Assembly (NCBI GenBank): GCA_030267565.1
Contig: BRXU01000004.1
Coordinates: forward strand, 1,678,001-1,742,000
DNA: 64,000 nucleotides
Source of the DNA: Pleodorina starrii
Lineage: Eukaryota > Chlorophyta > Chlorophyceae > Chlamydomonadales > Volvocaceae
Reading direction: 5' to 3'
This document shows, piece after piece, positions 1 through 12,500 of the stretch. The notes below the pieces were generated by a model. That model ran no database searches, had not been told where the DNA came from, and saw only the letters and a list, made by a program, of their open reading frames with translations. The stretch's first letter is position 1, and each line of letters starts with the position of its first letter. The translations under genes and the position numbers were made by a program.

Positions 1-3000
1 GGGCTGCTGGCGGCGAGCCTCGCCGCGGCGGCGGCGGCGACGGCGGCGCAGGCCATCCCGTCAGGCCGCGCCAGCCGACGCATCACAGCGCCGGCAGTCA
101 CCCGAGGCTACGGCGGCGGAGCCGCCGCCGCCGCCTACGGCGGCGGCGGCAGCGCCCGCAGCAGCGACAGCGGCGCCGGCGGCGCCGGCGGCGGCAACGG
201 CGGCGGCGGCGGCTTCGCCGCGTTTTCGGCGCCGCTGCACAACTGGTACAGCCGCCTGAGTCCGACGCCGTCGGCGCCGCGACCCGTGTACCGCCGCTTC
301 TCCAGCTCCCTGTCGAGCGGCGCGGGCTCCATTACTAAGCATGTACGGATCGCGGTTCCGGAGCGCGGGGAAGTGGTGGACCCAGGGGTCAGCAGCGGCA
401 CCAGCAGTGATGATGAGGAAGTCCGCCGCCGCCGCAGCGGCAGCGGCAGCGGCAGCGCCGGCGGCGGCGGCGGCGACGGCGACGGCGGCGGCGGCGGCGA
501 CGGCGACGGCGGTGGCGGTGCCAGCGGGGTGCTTTTTCCGGATTTGGATCTGGATTTGGTTTCGATGGGCGCTGGGCTGGAGGAGGGCCTGGCGGCGCTC
601 GGATCCAGGGGGGCCGGCGTGGCGGCGGGTCGGCGCAGCGGCGGCGGCGGCAGCGGCAGCAGCGGCAGTGGAACACCGTTGCAGCAGCAGCCACAGCGGC
701 AGCAGCAACACCACCTCCTGGCGTCGAGGGATATCGCCGTCGCCGTCGGTCAAACTTCAGGCATCGGCGTCGATCAAACTTCCCTGTCGCCGCGTCTCGG
801 CGACAGGGGCGCGGGCACTGGCGGAGGTAACGACGGCGCGGCGGAGGTGGAGGCCGGCGGCGACAACGCAGGCACGCCAGTGTCCCGTGGGTCAGTAACG
901 CCCACCGCCACGCCAACCAGCGGCGGCGGCCGCCTCGGCGGCTCCAGCACCCGCGTCGGCAACGCCAACGACTCGCCGGCCGATGTGTACGACGAGTTGT
1001 ACGACGAGCTGCGGGAGCTCACCGGTGTCGGCGGCGCCGCCACCGCTGCCGCCGCCGCGGCGGCGGCAGGTCATGCCAACGCCGGCGACGGCGGCAGCAG
1101 CAACGCCAGCACCTGGGGTGGCAGTAGCGCCGTTTCTGGTTTTCAGTTGGAGGCGGTTGGCAGTGGTTGGTCAGCGTCCGGCGGCGCCTCCGCCGCCATT
1201 CCCATCGCCGGGCAGCCGGGCAGCGGCGTCAGCAGCGTTCGCGACTTCCTGCGTCTGCCCAGCGTCGGCGCCGCCAGCAGCCTCAGCGGCAGGAGCGGCT
1301 ACGCCTCGCCGTACAGCCCTGCTGCCGGTGGCGGCGATGGCGGCAGCGGAGGCGGAGGTAGCTTCGGCGGCGGCAGCGGTCGCATGCGGCGCGGCAGCGG
1401 CGGCGGCAGCGGTGTGCTGCGGACCGTCAGTAGCCCCGCGCGGCAGCAGCTGATGCATCTGGATAGTCTGCTGCACGGTGGGTCGGTTGGATTCGGTTGG
1501 AGTTCGGTTGCGATTCGGTTCGCCAACCGCCTAGTGGCCAGCGCCCGGGGAAAGCAAAAGTGCGGTCGAGCGCAGGTTGATCCTGGGTCGTACTGATCGA
1601 TTCTGAGTGGGGTTTACACCCGCGGGCACGGTTATGAAGTCTGCCCTCCCTCCCATTTCATGTTTTCCCCCGGGACCCCATCTCCTTCCCTTCCTCTCCA
1701 TCTTCAGAATCCCCAAACCAAACCAAAACCGAAACCGAAACCGAAACCGAAACCGAAACCGAAACCGAAACCGAAACCGAAACCAAAACCCCGCAGGCGG
1801 TGTGAGCGAGCACACGGCCGACCCCACCCCGCCGGTGCTGCCCATGGGTATCTCCGCTGAGTTGATGGCGGCACACGACCGGGCGGCGGCGGAAGTGGCC
1901 ACTGCTGCCAGCCTGGTGGCGCTGGGGGAGCCGGTGGCGGAGGCGGTGGAGCAGGTGCGAGGGGGGGCGGTGCGGGTGGGGTAGATAGAAAAACCGCAGC
2001 GGAGAAGGAGACGGCGTTAGCGAACCGACCCAGAACCCAGCAATACTTACCGAACATACCTGCGGGTGGGGGTGGGGGTGGAGGATGCACATGAATTATG
2101 TGGGTTTCTGGATTCGAGAGGTCCATCCTCCCTGGCGCTTCCTGGCTGATGCGACTGATGCCGCAGCTACGGGCCCTCTGCTGCCACTGCCTCCACTGTC
2201 AAGGCACCATCCTCCTTTATCCCCGCTTCCCGCGCCGCCCCACCCACATGTACACACACGACACACACAAACACACGACACAACCGCGGGTACGCACCTC
2301 TTCCCTCCTCCTCCTTCCCCCCCTCCGCAGGTGGAAGCCATGGCAGCTCACGTGGAGACCACACAGGGGGTGGAGCCGGAGAACGTCATGCCGGCGCTGC
2401 TCACCCCCGCCGTCGCCGCCGCGGTGGCGGCGGGCAGTGACGTCACCGTCGCGCGCACCGCCAGTCTGGGACCTGGAAGCCTCGCGGAGGCGCACGTCGC
2501 GGCCGCTGCCGCCGCCGCCGCGGCGGCGGCGGCGGCGGCGCCGCCGCCGCCGCTAGTCGTACCGGCGATGGAGATCGCTGTCGAGAGCGCCGTCCTGGCG
2601 GAGGCGCAGGAGCTGGGCGTGGCGGAGGCACCGGATTATGTACGACAGGCGGTGGCGGCAGCGGCGGCGGCTGAGCAGCTCTCGCCGTCGCCGCCGCTGC
2701 TGCCCCACGCCGCCTCGCCGCACCCCTCCCGCGCGCGCCGAGTGAGTCTGACGCTGCTGAGCAAGAGCTTCGGCGGCTCTCTGCCGCCGCTGGCGGAGGG
2801 GATGGAGCCGATGGAGGGGGAGGCCGCGGCAGCGGCGGCGGTTGCGGCGGCGGCGGGGGCCGCTGGCGGCGGCGGCCGGGAATTCGGAGAGGCGGCGGAG
2901 GTGGCGAATCGGGTGGCGGCGCTGGGGCCGGTGTGGTGTGAGGTGGGGCGGCGGGCGGCGGAGGCGGCGGCGCTTGTGGCGCTTGGTGAGCCTGTGGAGG

Positions 3001-3167
3001 AGGCGGTGGGGGCGGTGGAGGAGGGCGGGGGCGCGCGGGGCGTGAGGGGACGGGGGGAGGAAGAGGAGGAAGAGGAGGTGGAGATGGAGGGGGTGGGCGG
3101 TTGGGAGGGCGGTGATGACGGGTTGGTGGAGGCGGCCGAGGCTGAGGCGGGGGTGTTCCGGGCGTGA
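1..3167 (+). CDS. Low-complexity Gly/Ala/Ser-rich protein, 5' partial, unrecognised
   Basis: The 3' part of a plus-strand gene; reading frame 1 is open from the window edge. I place coding exons at 1-1477, 1797-1954 and 2331-3167 (stop TGA), joined by GT-AG introns with consistent phases (1, then 0), giving at least 823 residues. The first part is dominated by Gly, Ala and Ser runs with a short acidic stretch (SSGTSSDDEE). A charged segment near the front of the window (KHVRIAVPERGEVV) looks less random. Exon 2 and exon 3 each contain a similar helical segment (LVALGEPVAEAVEQV and LVALGEPVEEAVGAV), so there is an internal repeat. The C-terminus carries a run of Glu. No catalytic motif or membrane segment was recognised and no function is assigned. 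Intron 1 holds a CCGAAA array and intron 2 a dispersed repeat. Exon calls rest on splice consensus and phase only. Confidence 0.66.
1727..1790. repeat. (CCGAAA)n hexanucleotide array
   Basis: About ten head-to-tail units of CCGAAA/CCAAAA lie directly before the acceptor AG at 1795-1796 of intron 1. The array takes the place of the usual polypyrimidine tract with an A/C-rich one. Confidence 0.9.
1990..2062 (+). repeat. Dispersed short repeat, family 1 (CCGCAGCGGAGA..CGAACATACCTG)
   Basis: A ~73-bp sequence in intron 2 of the upstream gene, with the blocks ACCGCAGCGG, GACGGCGTTAGCGAAC, GAACCCAGCAATACTTACC and GAACATACCTG. The same blocks, in either orientation, recur in several RAD50 introns, so this is an interspersed repeat rather than conserved intron sequence. 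Confidence 0.8.
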
Positions 3168-3512
3168 AGACGTAAGCGGGCTGAGGAGCGTGGCGCGGAG
3201 GTGCGGGGGTTTACTGGCTCGTTGTCGGCGGCTGTGTTGGGGGTGTTGTATTTAGGGCGGGTTGGATAAACCTGAGGAAAAGCGGTTGTGGCATGTTGGC
3301 GGTGGTGGGGCGGGCAGGACAGGAGATGGTGGGGTTGGGTCTTCGCGGTTCCTCGGCCCGATCGGCCGCCCCCCCGGCCCCCCGGGCCCCCCGCCCCACC
3401 CTCTTCCCTCGCGCCCCCCGACGGGGACGAGAGCGTTGTGCGTTGTAGTGGGTGGAGATGATCAGCTGTACGAGTCTGTGGAGCGGATCTGTGGATCCGT
3501 GGATCCGGATTC

Positions 3513-3552
3513 GGAGCGGATCAGAGCGGATCAGAGCGGATCAGAGCGGATC
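3513..3552. repeat. Tandem GAGCGGATCA array
   Basis: Four consecutive copies of the 10-mer GAGCGGATCA follow GGATCC-rich sequence in the 3' flank of the upstream gene. Confidence 0.88.
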
Positions 3553-6132
3553 GGGCCTGGGCCCCGGGGACGATGCAGCCGGACGGCGGCAGTGAACGGA
3601 AGTTGGGGAAACTCTGGGATGTTCCTCGGATCATCAATTCATCAACTAGCCTCATCAATCGTCGTCCGGCTGCGTCTCCCTTTTTTTCCGCGTTTTCGTG
3701 CGGCCCCCCCCCCCCCCCCGTGTGCTGCGTGTTGCGTTGGATTGCACTGCCTGACATTGCGTTTGGGGGCGGGCTCGCGGTTGATTAGTTACTTTGTTTG
3801 TACGTTTATATTTGTTTGCGTGTTTGTATCGGGGATTGACCTCGCCTCCCCTTCCCTGCGGGAGGTCAACGGTGATCCACGGGCTGGAGAAAACGCCGCG
3901 CGCTCCCGCGTTCCTTCCTTTCTTCCTTACTTCACCGCTGCCAACGTTCACACGTTTCCAAATTGTTGCGGGTGGCAGCTGTACATGATGGGGCGAAGAT
4001 GCAACAGATACGGGATGATGGGAGCGAGGAAAGCGCTGCCGTACTGTGTCGTGCGGTGTTGTACACCGTGTCCATCACCGCGTTCTGTCCCCATCCACGC
4101 GTGCCGTCCCACCACCCCCAAATCCAAGTGCTTGTGTCAAGGAATAAGAGCGTCACTGGCCGGAAGGCGGAGGACGGCGACTTGCTGGACCCACCATCGC
4201 CCTCGGAGCGGCGCGGCGGCTCGGGGCGAGGTACGGGGTCGAGATTTGAGTGTGCGTGTGCGTGTGTATGTGTGTGTCGCGTTTTACATTCGTCTTGTGG
4301 CGAGAAGAAAACCATGGTGGGGTAGAAGGAGGAGCCGCACGGCAGTGCGTGGTGGTACGGAAGTGTCGTACAAGTGAGGCGGATACGGCATCTGTGAAGC
4401 CGAGGCATGGATGGTTCGCGGTGCTGATTGGTGGGGGGGGGCGATCGGAGCATCTCCCGCCTCCCCCCCCGCCCCCGCATGCCTTTGTGCACACACTCCT
4501 TAAATTCGAGTGCGTATCGTGTTGCGAACGTTGAAAGAGGTCATTGTACAAGCTTGGCTGATGGAGGATAGGGAAGGTGCGCAGCCGCCGCCTTGTGTCA
4601 GTTCGTTAGGAGTCGGTTGGTACGTTGCGCAGCGCAGCGCGCGCGTGTGTGTGCGCGTGTTCCCTTTGTGCATGGAATGTCCCATGTGTACATATACGGC
4701 GCGCCAGTTGCCATGTGTGTATGTGTGTGTTTGTGCGTGTTTGTGTGCTTTCGTGCCTATGTGGGGAGAAGTGAGAGGGGGGGTGATGAAGCCGCCGGCC
4801 TCGAACCGGCGCGAAGCATACCCCCCCCCGGGTGGGCACCGCACGGGCATATGCATCACAACGGTCAAGCAAAAATCTGAAAACTGTAAAACTGTTAAAA
4901 ATGCATCAGAACGTAAAGCGCGCTACATTTTCAGGAGTGGGGCCGCTACAGTTTTAGGAGTGGGGGTTGCCAGGCTATTTTTTGGCGCATCCCAGCGCAC
5001 TCGAAATTGCGGTCCGGCGCCACAGTTGGTTTCTGCTTCGCTCCGCACCCCACGTGTATCGGAGAGCGCAGTGTTTTCCTTACCCAGTCGCTGTGGTTAT
5101 TGTCCTCAGGCGCAGCAATACCGCAGCCCCTCATGGTATGCGTTGCGTTGTCTGCCACACAAACGACGAGGTGCCTTCAGACGAAGACGCATGCGGACCC
5201 ATGGGTCGGTCGGCGTTGCCAGAGCAGGCCGCCGCCAGCGGCGAAAGAGATTGCTGGGGACGTTTCAGATGGCGTTGGCAGACTGCTGCAGATTGCTGCA
5301 CAGAGCACGTGAGCGGGACCTTGCTACACCGGGAAAAAGGGGGACACGAGTGCAGTTTCGGCACGTCCCCCTCCCCCTCCCCTCCCCGCTGCGGTTTCAC
5401 ATTGTTATTTTGGGAGCCCCTCCACTCCCCCGACACACGCCGATAACGCCGCACACACACAGAGGAGGCAACGCAACACGCAACAGTGTGTCCGATCGTG
5501 CTTGGACGACCTCACGGGCAACAACCTGCGACGGACACACTCACACACACACACATGCGGACACACTGTCGGGACACATACCGGTACACATACACACACA
5601 CCATCCAGCAGCAAAAGACACAAAAGAAGTCCACCATTGGCTCAAGACATAAAACCTCCTGCTGGCCAAGACCCAGCGCCGCCGCCGCCATATGCATATG
5701 CCCAGCCCCCCTAACGCCGCCATGACGCCGCTGCCACCCAAAGCATCCAAACAGCAGAGCACACGTAAGAGGGGCGCGAAACCTGTCCTTTTTGGCTGAG
5801 ACCGCCGGTCCGGTCCTGTCTGAATACGGTATTCAGCAATGGCGAGCCAATCCATCCACGCAATGCATCCCGCTCACGCACTGTGCACGACAATGACACG
5901 CAACAATGAGACGCACACACGCACACACACACGCACACACAGTACCTATCCTCATATGGCTGCATGCTAAGAGCCGCACCGCGGCGCAGGTCCATCCCAA
6001 ATTGAGGGGTGGGGTTGAGGTGGTAGGGGATCAACACCTCCACCCATGAGCCTGGTCGTCTGGAGCTCCCCCTTCCGAGGCCGCTCTCCCTCCGCGGTGA
6101 GGGTGAGGGGGAGGCCGCGCTCTGTACTTCTC

Positions 6133-6135
<3 letters not shown>

Positions 6136-6170
<35 letters not shown>

Positions 6171-6175
6171 AGAGA
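6136..6175. repeat. (CA)n/(GA)n microsatellite
   Basis: An uninterrupted CA run followed by a short GA run, just downstream of the RAD50 stop. It is typical of the many dinucleotide tracts in this window. Confidence 0.9.
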
Positions 6176-6532
6176 GACCGAACCCCTCCACAGAGAGACT
6201 GCGGCCCCTCTCCCCCCTCCCCCTCCGAACCAAAGCAATCCAACTCGGCACGTCAAGACGTCAAGACGCCCTTCAGCCGCGTAAACCTGCGCCCCGCATC
6301 CTGCACACCTTCATCCCGCACACCCACACATACGTACACATACATGCCACCCCAACCCCACCCCCAGCCGCCGACCCACGGGTCGTTCGGGTCGCGCCGA
6401 GTAGACCCCCACAACCTCCTCACCTCCTCGTCGCCCCCGGGCACCGCAACACCCCCCCACCCCCACCTCTCCTCGATCAGTCCCCGAATCCGATCCGATC
6501 CAAACCGATCCGAATCCCAAGATCTGATCCGA

Positions 6533-9500
6533 TCAGTCCCTGAACGCCTCCGGGGTAACGAGCGTGTGCAGTGTGTCGGGGTGCTTGGTGACCCTCCAGA
6601 TGACGTCCACGTACTCGCGGGTGCCGATCAGCTGCGCAAAGGTCTCATCGTGGGTGATGACGATGAGCTGGAAGTTCTCCTGACCGGAGCGGGACTCCAT
6701 CAGGGAGCGAAGCGCGCGGGCGAGACTGGCGCTGTTCTCTGAAGGAGGAGGGGGGGAGGGGGGGGGAAGAGGGGGGGGAGGAGGGGAGGGAAGGGTGTTG
6801 TGCACGTTTATAACGCCGGAGCCCGTGAACAGCCGGGGGGGGGGAGCGGGGAGAGAGGGGGTATCCAATCCACGGGAGGGGGAAACAGGCCAGAGTCCGT
6901 GAGTGGAAAGCGCGGCTCCACATTCCGGACCCCTTTCTCAGGGGGGGAGGATCAGGAGACGGGAGGCCCGCCCACACCCCCACCCACCGCCCACACCCAC
7001 ACCCGCCCCCCGCCCCCCGCGCCCCCTACCCGCGTCCAGGTTAGTGGTTGGCTCGTCCAGCGCCAGTATTCCGCAGTTGAGGCAAAACGTCTCCGCCAGC
7101 GCGAGTCGGATGATGAGGCAGGCCAGCACCTTCTGACCGGCGGAGCAGCGACCGCGCATGTCCAGCTCGGTAGCGCCGCTGGCCATGACCACCCTGGGGG
7201 GGAGGAGCAGGAGGCGGGAGGAGGCGGGAGGAGGCGGGAGGAGGAGGAGGAGGAGGCGGGGCAGGGATAGGGGCCGGGGACATGTCATCATGACGAAGCG
7301 AGGCAAGACACGGCACGGAGGATCATCGCCGGCAAGCAACGGCCACCCCTCCCCAAAACAAACAGCCCGCCACTTCCCTCCCTCCCCCACCCCCCCCACC
7401 CCCCACACACACCCACCTGTAGTTGTACGACCTTGCCCCCGCCCCCTCCGTGTCCGCCCGTATCTGTATGTAGTCGATGTCCTGCCCCCGGTACGTCTTC
7501 TGCCACAGCTCCTTTATGATCTTGTTGATGTCCGCCATCTTGGTGGTGTGGAACACAAGCAGAGCCTTCTCAAGGGCCTGGAGGGGGTGGGGTAAATAAT
7601 GATACCGCAGCGGAGACGGAGACGGAGGTGGGGGAGGGGGGGTTATCCACGTATAGGCCGGAGCCCGTGAAGGGTATAAGTAACAGAAGAAGGCCGTCTC
7701 GTCTGGGGGGGGGGGAATGGGTTGGGCTTTGGGTTTGGTGGGTTTGGTGCCGCAGAGCGAGGCGGGCCTGGGGGTCCCTCCTCCCCCTTCACTTCCTCCT
7801 CCCCCCACCACCCCCCTCTTACCCCCTCTTCCCCCCCTCCCCTCCCCCTCCGGGGAGCCGAATCCTCACGGTCCGCCACCCGGCCCCTCCTGCACTTCGC
7901 ACCGTCCTTGCTCTTGCCCTCGTGCCCCCTCGCCCCGCCCCGCCCCGCCTTCCGTCCCTCCCAGCCTCGTCTTCCTTCTGCTGTTCTCCTTCCCTTTGAC
8001 GTTCTCCTTGCCATTCTCTTTTCCTTTGCCCTTTCTCCTCTGCCTTACGCCTCCTTGCCGTCGTACGTTTTGCCCATCCGTATCCCTTTCTTCTCTGCTA
8101 CGCCGCCCCTTCCTGCCCTCTTTTGCGCCGCGTCGCCGCCCCAGCTCCTTCGTGGGTTTTTGTGTGTATTGCCTTGCTTGCCTGCCTGCTCGCTCCTTCC
8201 TTCGCTGCCATTGCCGTTGCCCATTGCCGTTACTCACGCCCTTTTTCCTTCGAAATCTTCCCGCTTCGCTTCCTCCATTGAGCGCAGGTGAGTCTACAAT
8301 ATGTCGGGTTGTTCTGTCCGGGCGTTCGTGCCGTTCTTGTGCTGTCGCGTGTAATCGTCCGTCTGGGTTGGTCTGGCGGCGACGCGGTCGCAGCGTATTT
8401 TCAGCTCGGTAAGGTTACAGGTATGTTCGGTAAGTATTACTGGGTTCTGGGTCCGTTCGCTAACGCCGTCTCCGTCTCCGCTGCGGTATCACTTTTTACC
8501 TCCCCCCCCTCCCTCCCCCACCTTGTAGTATTTGTCCAGGTCGCTCATGGCCATCTCGGTGGTCTTCACCGTCAGCTGCTGAGTCTGGAAGCGCTGCTGG
8601 ATGTCCCGATATCTGGAGGGAGGGAGGGAGGGAGGGAGGGCCGGGGCCAGGTCTCTAGAAGCAGGGGAACCCATACAAGTGGTGGTGGTGGGGCGAGAGG
8701 CGGGAGGTAGGCAAAGTGGCGGCTACACCCACGTGGCACCACGTGCATCCACGCGCGCATCCCGCTGCAATTTGCAAGCGCTGCAACCCTGTCTGCGGGC
8801 GAGGGGGAGGCGCACACACAGCACACACATTACACACCACACATGACAGCGCGGGCACTCGCGCCAGGCAGGGCTGCAAGCAACCTCGCAGGGCGCCTCT
8901 TTCCGGCCCCCCTCCCCCCCCCAAACCCCTCCCAACCCTACACCGCCTCGGCTCCGTCTTTCGCAATCTCCCACCCAAAGCCCCCCACGCACATACGCAA
9001 ACACGCGCACACACGCAAACACACAAACCCACACACACGCTCACACACAAACACACACACAGCTTTAGGGGTGAGGGAGGGAACTTAGGGCGTCGAGGCA
9101 GGGAGGCGTGAGAGGAGGGGAGGAGGGGGGGGTCCTTCGGGTCCGAGAGGACTTAGGGTGCAGAGACCGCCGCGGGCTGCCTTTTGTAGGCGAGGGAGGC
9201 TTTAGGGAGCGGATATAGCGAGAGTGAGGCGAGTTGGCGAGGTGCCGCCTAGTGCGAACTATAGCTCCGTCACCTAGCCCGCTGCCGCAAGGCCCGCTCC
9301 CGACCTCCTGCCGCGTCGAGGCCAAGCGGCGCTCTGGAGCTCGGCCTCTAGGGGCCAACCCCCGACCATCTCCGGGGCCGTCGTAGTAGGAGTAGTAGCA
9401 GGGGTAGGGCGCGCGCTGTCTTGGGTTCTCCTTTGGTGCTGACCGCCCACGAGCCGGACCAAGCTCGGGGCAGGTTCTCAGCGCTTTGTCTTCGCGCCTA

Positions 9501-12500
9501 GAGGAGCACCGCCAGCCGGTAGCAGGCCGGCCGGGCGCCCCGGCGCTGCAAGGACTTCAGGGCGGGCAGGACAGCGCGGGCGCCGCGTAGTGCGCCGGCG
9601 CGACTGCTGTTTGTGCGGACGAAGGGCCCAGCTGCCGTATAAGGCAGGCTGTGAGCTCAAGCCTTTGGGGAGCTGCTGCGCCGTACACCCGTATATGGGG
9701 TATACGACGCAGCCAGCTCTGCGTCGAGCAGGAGGGGGTAGCGGCCCCTCACGCCCTTCTCCCACCGCAAGGGGGAGAGTGCTTAGGCGGTCTTTCCGTC
9801 GGGGCTGGGTTAGCAGCCCCTGGCCAGCGTCAGGGCCCGGTCAGATACTGTAACGACACACACACACACGCACACACACTCTCACACACGCTCTCACACA
9901 CAAACCCACACACACGCTTACTTTGCCTCGTTGAGCTCCGTCTGCGCCCGGGCCGCTGCCGCCTGCGCCGCCGCTACATGTCCCCTCAGCTGGTCCTGTC
10001 GGGAGCGCAGCGCCTCCCGCTGGTCCGTCAGGGCGGCGGCCTGGCGCTGCAGAGCCACCGGGTCGCCCACCTGAACCACCCACCCACCCACCATCGCAAT
10101 ATGGATTACAGGACGGAGGAGGAGGGGGGGAGGGAGTCCGGGGGGGAGGGAAGAGTCAGGGGGTGGGCAGGGCGCGCATGGGGCGGCGAGCGCGGGTGTG
10201 GGTACTGGCTGCTGGCTGCTGCTGCTCGCGGTAAGCAGCGCGCGTGTGTGGGGTATGACACCCGCGAGGGTGCAGGGGTGTAGGGTTGTGGGGAGGAGGC
10301 GCGGCGGCGGGCGCAATCGGGAGTCTCCCGAGTGCCAAGCGCTTCGGAGTGTTTCGGAGCGGATCGCGCCCCCACTTCCCCCCACACACACACATCGCAA
10401 TGCCCCCTCGCCCCTCTCCCCCCCCCACACACACACCCCAGCCCCCCCCCATCTCCCCCCACACACACCTGCGCCACCCGCGCCTCCATCGCCGCCAGCT
10501 CCCCCGCCATCTCCTCCTCCGCCCTCCTGCCCGCCCGCATCTCCAACTCATTCGCCACATCCCGCCGCAGAGCCGCATCGCTCACCAGCTCCGCACGACT
10601 GCATAGCATAGCCCCGAGGGGGTGGGGGAGGGGGTCAGGGAGTGATATAGGGGCAGGAAGGCAGGGATGGAGGGATGGGGAGGTTGTATGCGTGTCATTA
10701 TTATGCGTTGTTGTGTAAAATACTGGGTTTAGCAACCCAACCCAACCCAACCCAACCAGGCACCAAGAAGGGAACCAGGAAGGAAACCAGGAAGCCCGTT
10801 TGTTACGTTTGTCTCCCTCGGACCGCCGACCCGCTCCGGAACCAGTCGCAGCTGCGCAGCTTTTTCCGTTCTTCGCCTAAACCGCAAACCTCCAGTCCCC
10901 TCCCCTGCTTCTCACCCTCCCCCCTCTCCCTCCCTCGCCCCACCACCCTCCCCCCATACACACACACGCACACACACACACATCAGAGAGAGAGAGAGAC
11001 CCAAACCCACATCGCCTTCAGCTGCTCCTCCCTCTCCTCCAGCGCCCGCCCCTCCGCCTCCATCTGCCCGGTGGCCGCCGCCAGCTGCGCCGCCACCCGG
11101 GTCAGCTCCGCCCCCCGACCCCGCGCCTCGTACTCCGAAACCACGCGGGCCTTATCGGACAGTTGGGACTGGTGCAGCTGGGCGGAGCGGAGCTGTGGCG
11201 GGGGGGGGGTAGGGGTGGGGGTAGGGGTGGGGGGTGTTGAGGGTGATGGGGTGTGTGGGTGTGGGTGGGGTGGGGTGGGGGATGGGGTGTTCGGGGTTGA
11301 AAGGGGAGGGGGTTGGAGGGTGAAAAAGGGTGGGCGGGAGAGGGGAAGGAAGGGTTTCCAATCGCAAGGCAGCAGAAACGCCAGGGCTCCTTTCCCGCGC
11401 GCGCACGTTTCGGCTCTCGGGCCACGTGCGTGCCGTCTCCGCCTGCCGTACCCACACAGATACACACACACACACGACACACCCCTCCGGGTCCTCGGGT
11501 CTCCAGCTCATCAAGGGCCTGCACGCCGGCACGACTCCACCCCCGCCGGTGTAAACTCAACTCACACGCGTTCATCACCATCAATACCCAATACCGTCGA
11601 TCATTGCCCGTGCATGTGCATGTGCATGTGCATGTGCACGTACACATGTGTGTGACGAGCATGTCACGACCCGAGGTGCCGAGGTGCTGCTGCAACCGGC
11701 CACCCCAACCCGCAGCCCCCGCCCCCCCTCCCGCGTTTCTCGTCTCGTTAAGGGTACAGACAGACACGTTCGGCAAAAGTATTACCCCCGCGGGTTCAGG
11801 GTCCGTTCGCAAACGCCGTCCCTTTGCTGCGGTATCTTCTCTTCTTTACCCCTCCGCCCCCCTCCCCTTTCCCCTCCCGCCCGCCCGCCCGCCTACCTTC
11901 TCCTCCGCCTCCGCCACCTCCCTCTGCGCCACCTGCCTCGCCTCGTCCCGCTGTCGTACCAGTTTGTCCCGCTCTGCCTCCAGGGGGGCCAACGTGACGG
12001 CGGCGGAGCGGAGGTCCTCCTCCAACCCGCCATTGGCAGCCTCCAGCTCGCGGATCTGGAAACAGGGCAGGGGGAGGGGTGTGAATGTACGCATGCGCGC
12101 AGTGTATGTGTGTGTTGGGGGGGGGGGAGGGTAGGGTTGTTTTTTGGGGGGGATTAATTGAGGGTGGGGTGGGGTGGGGATGGAGGCGGGAGAGGCGTTA
12201 AGGAGAGAAGAGAACACCAGCGACGGACATCGCATCCCTTTCCTTCCTTTCCTTTCCCGGGGTGGGGAGCTGTATGCGCACCTTAGGGGCCTCGTCTGGC
12301 TGCAGCCGACCCCTCCTCCTCCTCCGCCCCCTCCTCCTCCTCCTCCTCCTCCTCCCCCTCCCCCTCCCCCTCGCCCTCCCCCTCGCCCTCCCCCTCCCCC
12401 TCCTCCTCCCCTCCTGACCTTGTTCTGCAGCTCATTGACCTTGTTGACCGCCGCCACCGCCTCCATCGCCCTCTGCTGCGCCGCCATCGCCGCCCGCTGC

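Larger units (their letters stand above)
3168..6532. other. Convergent intergenic region, no gene recognised
   Basis: This 3.4-kb stretch separates the stop of the upstream gene from the RAD50 stop. It should hold both 3' UTRs. A TGTAA motif, the chlorophyte poly(A) signal, occurs at 4885-4889 on the plus strand. Contents I can see are a tandem GAGCGGATCA array at 3513-3552, many GT/CA microsatellites (around 4240-4275, 4640-4760, 5530-5600, 5910-5940 and 6136-6175) and GATCCGA-rich sequence at 6485-6530. The open frames here have microsatellite-driven composition and look non-coding. Confidence 0.6.

Noticed and set aside
3262..4377. A 371-codon open frame downstream of the first gene
   Set aside because: Its composition follows microsatellites and GATC-rich repeats, it has no family features, and it lies in the expected 3' UTR or convergent spacer.
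4783..4862. Possible tRNA on the minus strand: GCCGGTTCGAGGCCGGC T-arm and GTGATG/CATCAC ends at a suitable distance
   Set aside because: The anticodon region is a run of C and G, no D-arm forms, and position 33 is not T. It may be a decayed tRNA-like repeat but is not called as a gene.
4510..5652. A 380-codon open frame on the plus strand
   Set aside because: Built over GT/CA repeats, with Cys/Val/His runs typical of translated (GT)n and no conserved motif.
9060..9100. Telomere-like TTTAGGG / TTAGGG pieces
   Set aside because: Only isolated single units; no array of the chlorophyte TTTTAGGG repeat.
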